DNA of 64,000 nucleotides, taken from NCBI GenBank assembly GCA_963806395.1, contig CAWDYI010000014.1:62001-126000 (forward strand), in the 5' to 3' direction. The notes below the pieces were generated by a model. It had not been told where the DNA came from. It did no database searches and was given only the letters and a program-made list of their open reading frames with translations. A program made the translations under genes and the position numbers. Numbering within the stretch: position 1 is the stretch's first letter; every line of letters begins with the position of its first letter. The DNA is from DASSUW01 sp963806395 (GTDB lineage: Bacteria; Actinomycetota; Thermoleophilia; Solirubrobacterales; Solirubrobacteraceae). Below, in pieces: positions 60,832-64,000 of the stretch.

Positions 60832-61395
60832 CTACCCGCCCGGGCGCTCGGACCACCGTTCGAACGCGCCCGAAGCCTCGAGAGCGGGCCCGAGCCGGTC
60901 CTCGACCCGCTCCAGCGACCACCAGTGACGGTCGAGATCGGCCAGCCCGTCCCACCACGCTCCAGGGTGTGTGAGCGCCTGCCGGCGGGCGAACCGCTGC
61001 GGCGACGGCTCCAGCGTCCTCCACACGTCCCAGGCCGGCGCAGGCGGCGGGAACAGCCGCTCGCGCTCAGCGGCGCCGAACAGCGCAGCGAAGGTCTCGA
61101 CCGCCGCCGCGTGCTCGGTCATCCCGGCGTCCTCGAACGCGACCAGCGCCGCCTCGGCAAGGTCGCCCGAGGGATTGAACATCAGCTGCTCGTGGCCGCC
61201 GTTCGAGATGTCCGCGTCGAGCACGCAGCCGGCGACCAGCGCGCGCTCGAGCGGTCCCATCGCCGCGAAGACCGCGTCGGCCGCCTCGCGCGCGTCGAAC
61301 CCCGGAGGGGTCCGCGTGCCGAGCGAGAGGCCCCCGCTGATCCCGGCGATCAGGTGGATCGCCAGCTCCTCCGCTCCCTCGCCCCGGATGAACAC
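60832..61395 (-). CDS. DMP19/DUF4375-like protein
   Basis: About 187 residues. The centre has NGGHEQLMFNPSGDLAEAAL, matching the NGGxxQxxxN-G-xx-A pattern of the DMP19 (DUF4375) family, followed by a helix with FEDAGMTEHA. The family includes DNA-mimic proteins, but most members are uncharacterised; the net charge is acidic in the first half. The start (GTG 61395) has no Shine-Dalgarno and is uncertain. Divergent from the DNA methyltransferase gene. Confidence 0.7.
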   Translation of the reverse strand: MFIRGEGAEELAIHLIAGISGGLSLGTRTPPGFDAREAADAVFAAMGPLERALVAGCVLDADISNGGHEQLMFNPSGDLAEAALVAFEDAGMTEHAAAVETFAALFGAAERERLFPPPAPAWDVWRTLEPSPQRFARRQALTHPGAWWDGLADLDRHWWSLERVEDRLGPALEASGAFERWSERPGG

Positions 61396-61452
61396 GACCG
61401 GAGTTGTAATACCCCGGGAGCGGCCGGTCCTGCCGGTAGCCTCGCCCCAACC

Positions 61453-62262
61453 ATGGACGGAATCGTGCTGGGGGACAACCTGCCGTTGCTGCGCGAGCTC
61501 GACGACGGCTCGGTCCAGATGGCGTACGCCGATCCGCCGTTCAACACAGGCCGCACGCAGTCGCGAAAGACGCTCGCGACGGTGGCGGCGGCGGACGGCG
61601 ACCGCACCGGCTTCAACGGGCGCCGGTACGCCAGCACGCTGCTCGCCGAGTCCTCGTACCGCGACACGTTCGCGGACTACCTCGCGTTCCTGGAGCCGCG
61701 CCTGGTGGAGCTGCGGCGGGTGCTCTCGCCGGAGGGCACGCTGTACCTGCACCTGGACTACCGCGAGGCGCACTACGTGAAGCTGCTGCTCGACGAGCTG
61801 TTCGGGCGTGAGTGCTTCCTGAATGAGCTGATCTGGGCCTATGACTACGGCGCCAAGCCGCGCACGCGGTGGCCGCAGAAGCACGACACGATCCTCGTCT
61901 ACGTGCGCGACCCCGCGCGCTACCACTTCGACGCCGAGGCGGTCGACCGCGAGCCGTACATGGCGCCGGGGCTGGTCACTCCGGAGCAGCGCGAGCGCGG
62001 CAAGCGCCCGACCAGCGTGATGTGGCACACGATCGTCTCGCCCACCGGCCGCGAGAAGACCGGCTATCCGACGCAGAAGCCGGAGGGCCTGGTGCGGCGC
62101 TTCGTGCAGGCCTCGTCGCGCCCCGGCGACCTGTGCCTGGACCCGTTCGCCGGCTCGGGCACGCTCGGCGCCGTCGCGGCCAAGCTCGGCCGCCGCTATC
62201 TGCTGATCGACGAGAACCCGGATGCGGTCGCCGTGATGCACGCGCGGCTGGGCGATGCCTGA
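61453..62262 (+). CDS. orphan DNA (N4/N6) methyltransferase
   Basis: A 269-residue enzyme of the N6_N4_Mtase family. The catalytic DPPF is at residues 27-30 (motif IV) and the SAM motif FAGSGT at 232-237 (motif I), so motif order is IV-then-I, the beta class. GDNLPLLRELDDGSVQMAYA and RRYLLIDENPDAVAV are typical. No restriction endonuclease or specificity subunit is adjacent, so it is probably solitary and could be regulatory. The stop overlaps galK by 8 bp. Confidence 0.88.
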   Translation: MDGIVLGDNLPLLRELDDGSVQMAYADPPFNTGRTQSRKTLATVAAADGDRTGFNGRRYASTLLAESSYRDTFADYLAFLEPRLVELRRVLSPEGTLYLHLDYREAHYVKLLLDELFGRECFLNELIWAYDYGAKPRTRWPQKHDTILVYVRDPARYHFDAEAVDREPYMAPGLVTPEQRERGKRPTSVMWHTIVSPTGREKTGYPTQKPEGLVRRFVQASSRPGDLCLDPFAGSGTLGAVAAKLGRRYLLIDENPDAVAVMHARLGDA

Positions 62263-63284
62263 CCGCGTCCGCGCGCGCGGCCCGGGCCGCGTCAACCTGA
62301 TCGGCGAGCACACCGACTACAACGCGGGCCTCGCGCTGCCGTTCGCGATCGACCGCGGCGTGACCGTCACCGCCGAGCGGCTGACCGGTGACCGCGTGCA
62401 GGCGCGCGCGCTCGACGCCGGCGAGGAGGACGACTTCGCGCTCGCGGCGCCCGAGCGCACCGGCGGCTGGCGCGCGTTCGTGCGCGGCACGGTCGCCGAG
62501 CTGACCGCCGCCGGCTACGCGCTGGCGCCGTGCCGGCTCACGATCGAGGGCGACCTCGAGCGGGACTCGGTCTCTCCTCGTCGGCCGCCTTGGAGACGGC
62601 GCTGACGCTGGCGCTGCTGGCCGTCTCCGGCGAGGACGAGCCGGCCGACCGCCGCGACCTGGCGCGCCTGTGCTCGCGCGTGGAGAACGACTGGGTGGGC
62701 GCCGAGACCGGGCTGCTGGACCAGCTGGCGTCGCTGTGCGTGAGCCCGGCCACGCGGTCCGGATCGACTTCGCGTCGCTGGAGATCGAGCCGGTGCCGCT
62801 CGAGCTCGGCGACTGGACGCTCGTGACGCAGAGCTCCGGTGCCGCGCACTCGATCGCCTACTCGGGCTACAACGACCGCCGCCGCGAATGCCGTGACGCG
62901 TGTACGCGACTCGGGATCGAGTCGCTGCGCGAGGCGACCGAAGCCGACCTCGACCGTCTCCCGGCCACGCTGGCGCGCGCGCCCGCCACGTGCTGACCGA
63001 GAACGGCCGCGTCGACGCGATGGTGCAGCGCGCTGCGCTCCGCCGACCTCGATCAGGCGGGCCGGCTGCTCGACGCGTCGCACGCCAGCCTGCGCGACGA
63101 CTACGAGGCGTCGGTCCCCGAGGTCGAGCGCACCGTCGAGGAGCTCAAGGGCGCCGGCGCGGCGGGCGCCCGGATGGTCGGCGGCGGCTTCGGCGGCGCG
63201 GTGGTCGCGCTACTGCGGCCCGGCGTCGCCGCGCCCGCCGGGGCGCTCGTCGTCGGTCCCGGGCGCCCCGCCGGGCTCGTCTGA
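62255..63284 (+). pseudogene. galK: galactokinase, broken by several frameshifts
   Basis: The galactokinase signature GRVNLIGEHTDYNAG opens the gene (ATG 62255), the ATP-binding GLSSSAALE follows in the next frame, then AGAARMVGGGFGGAVVALL near the end. The reading frame changes near 62565, 62750, 62985 and 63035, at least four small indels within 500 bp, while protein similarity remains high between them. GalK phosphorylates galactose. Either a very recent pseudogene or poor sequence; the recurrence of indels in the next genes favours sequence error. Confidence 0.8.
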
Positions 63285-63289
63285 CGCGC

Positions 63290-63546
63290 CAGCTCCTCCG
63301 ACAGCGGGCGCACAGCGCCCATGCGATGAACAGCAGCCCGGCCACGAGCATGCCCGAGCCCGGCCTACAGGTTGATGTTCACACCCGCCGCCTTGTCGAT
63401 CTCCTCCTGGCTGTCGAACAGCCCGAGCACGGTGAGCAGGACGCCGTAGACGACGAACAGGCCGCCGATGATGCGGCGCAGGTCGAACAGGTTCGCCGCC
63501 TTGGCGACGCGGGCTTCGGGGTGCTGGGCTCGGACATCTCGGTCAC
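63290..63546 (-). CDS. small two-helix membrane protein, frame-disrupted
   Basis: GTG 63546 overlaps the symporter stop as GTGA (TEMSEPSTP); after an extra C in a C4 run the protein reads ARVAKAANLFDLRRIIGGLF then VVYGVLLTVLGLFDSQEEID, and, beyond another indel near 63345-63370, GMLVAGLLFIAWAL and RPLSEELARQ. Two membrane helices with a short loop result. Such small proteins commonly follow SSS symporter genes in actinobacteria. Exact end uncertain. Confidence 0.6.
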
Positions 63547-64000
63547 CAGAAGATGATGGTCAGGATGGCGGCGCCGCCGAGCGTGGTGAAGCCGAGCAGC
63601 TTCGGCGACTCCCACCACTTGTGACGCGCGGCGCTACTGGTCTTCGTTCGCCATGCCGTAGACGAGGCCCTGCAAGTCCTCAACCGGCTTCGACGTGGTT
63701 ATCAGCGTCACGGCGACGGCGGTCACCGCGACGGCGACGAAGGCGAGGCCGGCGCCCCACATCGACTCGTCGAGGTCGGAGCCGAACGAGAACCAGCCGA
63801 TCTTGTAGCCCAGCCAGGTGACGAACGCGACGACGGTGCCGGTGATCAGGCCCCAGAAGCCCGCCCACGGCGTCATGCGCTTCCAGAACATGCCGATGAT
63901 GAACACGCCGAACAGCGGTGAGTTGAAGATCGAGAACAGCGCCTGGACGTAGTTCATGAGGTTGTCGTACGTCGAGGCGATCAGCGCGGTTCCCATCGCG
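63543..64000 (-). CDS. C-terminal part of a sodium:solute symporter (SSS family)
   Basis: The gene enters from the right edge. The visible part has SIFNSPLFGVFIIGMFWKRMTP, which is the conserved SSS helix, then WAGFWGLITGTVVAFVTWLG and two more helices. The frame meets a stop after GLVYGMANEDQ at 63634, but the next frame continues HKWWESPKLLGFTTLGGAAI and LTIIFW to a stop at 63543, so one indel separates the two. Transports a sugar, galactose by neighbourhood with galK, which is inference. Confidence 0.8.

Noticed and set aside
1..64000. tRNA, rRNA, prophage or insertion sequence
   Set aside because: No cloverleaf, rRNA segment, phage structural gene, transposase or target duplication was recognised anywhere in the window.

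Overview
The window is about 64 kb of very GC-rich bacterial DNA, densely coded on both strands. Start and stop codons often overlap by 1 to 14 bases (ATGA, GTGA, TGATG), and GTG and TTG starts are common. The gene content fits a high-GC actinobacterium: WXG100/ESX-type proteins, a PknB-like kinase, a SepIVA/DivIVA-like coiled coil beside rsmD-coaD, and the rpmB-fakA-recG order. The many secreted calcium-repeat proteins would suit the Solirubrobacterales (Thermoleophilia), but that placement is inference and no 16S gene is present.

Layout. 0-4.8 kb: end of a nuclease-like protein, then a minus-strand operon rsmD-coaD-sepIVA-like-ABC ATPase-ABC permease-alpha/beta hydrolase. 4.9-11.6 kb: secreted M14 carboxypeptidase facing recG-fakA-rpmB. 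11.6-19.1 kb: Ser/Thr kinase, methyltransferase, a palindrome-rich intergenic element (element A), a frameshifted calcium-repeat protein, an EamA exporter with a divergent LysR regulator, and two tandem secreted paralogues. 19.1-22.5 kb: riboflavin operon ribD-ribE-ribBA-ribH. 22.5-39.0 kb: a surface-glycan block with four GT39-like membrane glycosyltransferases, two GT2 enzymes, a flippase, a GH-A-like hydrolase, UDP-sulfoquinovose synthase, two tandem RTX-type proteins and a large secreted protein of unknown function. 39.0-39.4 kb: a second palindrome-rich element (element B). 39.4-43.7 kb: sulfate assimilation operon cysH-tauE-cysD-cysN-cysC. 43.7-48.3 kb: remains of an ABC exporter and a two-component operon with two response regulators. 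48.4-55.9 kb: rpe, a small zinc-ribbon gene, rsmB, a calcium-repeat surface protein, fmt, def, priA. 56-60.8 kb: a type VII (ESX) substrate locus. 60.8-64 kb: a DMP19-like gene, an orphan DNA methyltransferase, a broken galK, and the end of a sodium:solute symporter.

How the genes work together. The sulfate operon makes APS, PAPS and sulfite; sulfite could feed the sulfoquinovose synthase in the glycan block. The glycan block looks able to build, flip and trim an envelope polysaccharide. The type VII locus encodes two small substrates with Y-x3-D/E export motifs, a large WXG-headed protein with a glycine-zipper tail, and four co-transcribed genes that could be chaperones or immunity proteins; the secretion machine itself is not in the window.

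The most unusual finding is the pair of intergenic elements A (194 bp) and B (323 bp). They share two distinguishable end sequences built on the same inverted repeat, lie in opposite orientation, and enclose different sets of hairpins (two in A, four units of about 61 bp in B). Caution on data quality: at least six genes carry 1-nt indels, mostly in short homopolymers, and 62.5-63.7 kb is particularly rich in them. Draft-assembly error is therefore a live explanation for the broken genes.
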